This document shows, piece by piece, positions 63,310 through 64,000 of a stretch of DNA of 64,000 bases. A program made the translations under genes and the position numbers. The stretch spans positions 6,328 through 70,327 of the forward strand of contig CAYVHB010000017.1 of assembly GCA_964450865.1 (NCBI GenBank). The letters run 5' to 3'. Origin of the DNA: CAYVHB01 sp964450865. GTDB taxonomy: Bacteria > Bacillota > Clostridia > Saccharofermentanales > UBA5734. Each line of letters begins with the position of its first letter. The first letter of the stretch is position 1. The notes under the pieces were generated by a model, which did not search any database, was not told the DNA's origin, and saw nothing but the letters and a program-made list of their open reading frames with translations.

Positions 63310-63338
63310 TTGACAAAGGTAAAAAGCGGTGGTAAGAT
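63310..63338 (+). promoter_or_regulatory. rRNA operon promoter P2
   Basis: Perfect TTGACA (63310-63315), 17-bp spacer and TAAGAT (63333-63338). Tandem strong promoters are typical for rrn operons. The leader that follows contains CTTGAAAATTGAACA (63384-63398), a boxA-like antitermination segment. Confidence 0.75.
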
Positions 63339-63489
63339 GGCAAAGCACCTCGAGAGCGAGACAAAAGCGAAGCGAGGACGGACCTTGAAAATTGAACAGT
63401 GCAGAACAAAAGACGAGCCAAAGTCAATTCGAAAAACGAGTTGAAAAAAACAAGTAATCAAAGAGCCAAACGGTTCTCGGATAAGGAAT

Positions 63490-64000
<511 letters not shown>

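Noticed and set aside
62937..63335. 132-residue frame upstream of 16S rRNA
   Set aside because: It overlaps both tandem rRNA promoters, has no ribosome site and no recognisable domain, so it is taken as chance.

Overview
The window reads as a chromosomal segment of a fairly GC-rich Clostridia-like Bacillota bacterium. The evidence is a partial 16S rRNA gene with clostridial character at the right edge and firmicute-type genes: remA, a Crh-like HPr, an LTA-synthase-type phosphoglycerol transferase, a YesM/YesN two-component pair, alpha2-type glycyl-tRNA synthetase and pyruvate phosphate dikinase. Placement near Oscillospirales/Saccharofermentanales is only a guess. The sequence is a draft scaffold with four 100-N gaps (347-446, 27972-28071, 30147-30246, 32944-33043). 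The first gap is flanked by an exact 55-bp duplication and is almost certainly an unmerged contig overlap.

Layout. 1-10.7 kb: tail of a TrmL-like tRNA methyltransferase, a PepT-like M20 peptidase, a PiT phosphate transporter with its DUF47 partner, small hypothetical and membrane proteins, pyruvate kinase, an HtrA protease and an RlmI-like rRNA methyltransferase. 11-23.3 kb: a four-module CoA-disulfide-reductase/rhodanese/TusA/DsrE protein, tRNA-Gln(CUG), a D,D-carboxypeptidase, pyrimidine-nucleoside phosphorylase, a MATE exporter, a LacI regulator, RtcB and an AlkZ-like winged-helix protein. 23.4-30.7 kb: a membrane-anchored sugar-binding protein, YesM-type kinase, YesN-type regulator and XylF-like binding protein, resembling a XylFII-LytS-YesN sugar-sensing system. 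A broken glycyl-radical-enzyme-like gene and a partial TSUP transporter follow, both cut by gaps.

31-37.7 kb: a fructose PTS operon on the minus strand (IIA, DeoR-type regulator, 1-phosphofructokinase, IIBC, HPr), divergent from ptsI. The shared intergenic region carries matched CAATCA repeat triplets that look like an operator pair. 37.9-46.4 kb: a metzincin-like protein without a signal peptide, a membrane protein, ApbE next to a possible flavinylated lipoprotein, an LTA-synthase-family enzyme and MetY. 46.6-58.4 kb: rplM-rpsI with a leader, an amidohydrolase, tsaE-tsaB-rimI, a Crh-like protein, uvrC, a metallophosphoesterase and the yicC-remA-gmk-rpoZ-glyQS cluster. 58.7-64 kb: ppdK, an AraC-type regulator in lower-GC DNA, then tandem rRNA promoters and the 5' part of 16S rRNA.

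Metabolically the window centres on PEP and pyruvate: pyruvate kinase, PPDK, enzyme I, HPr and the fructose PTS all act on that node. Many intergenic regions contain short tandem duplications, several with a period of 68-70 bp, which is a recurring unexplained feature of this DNA.
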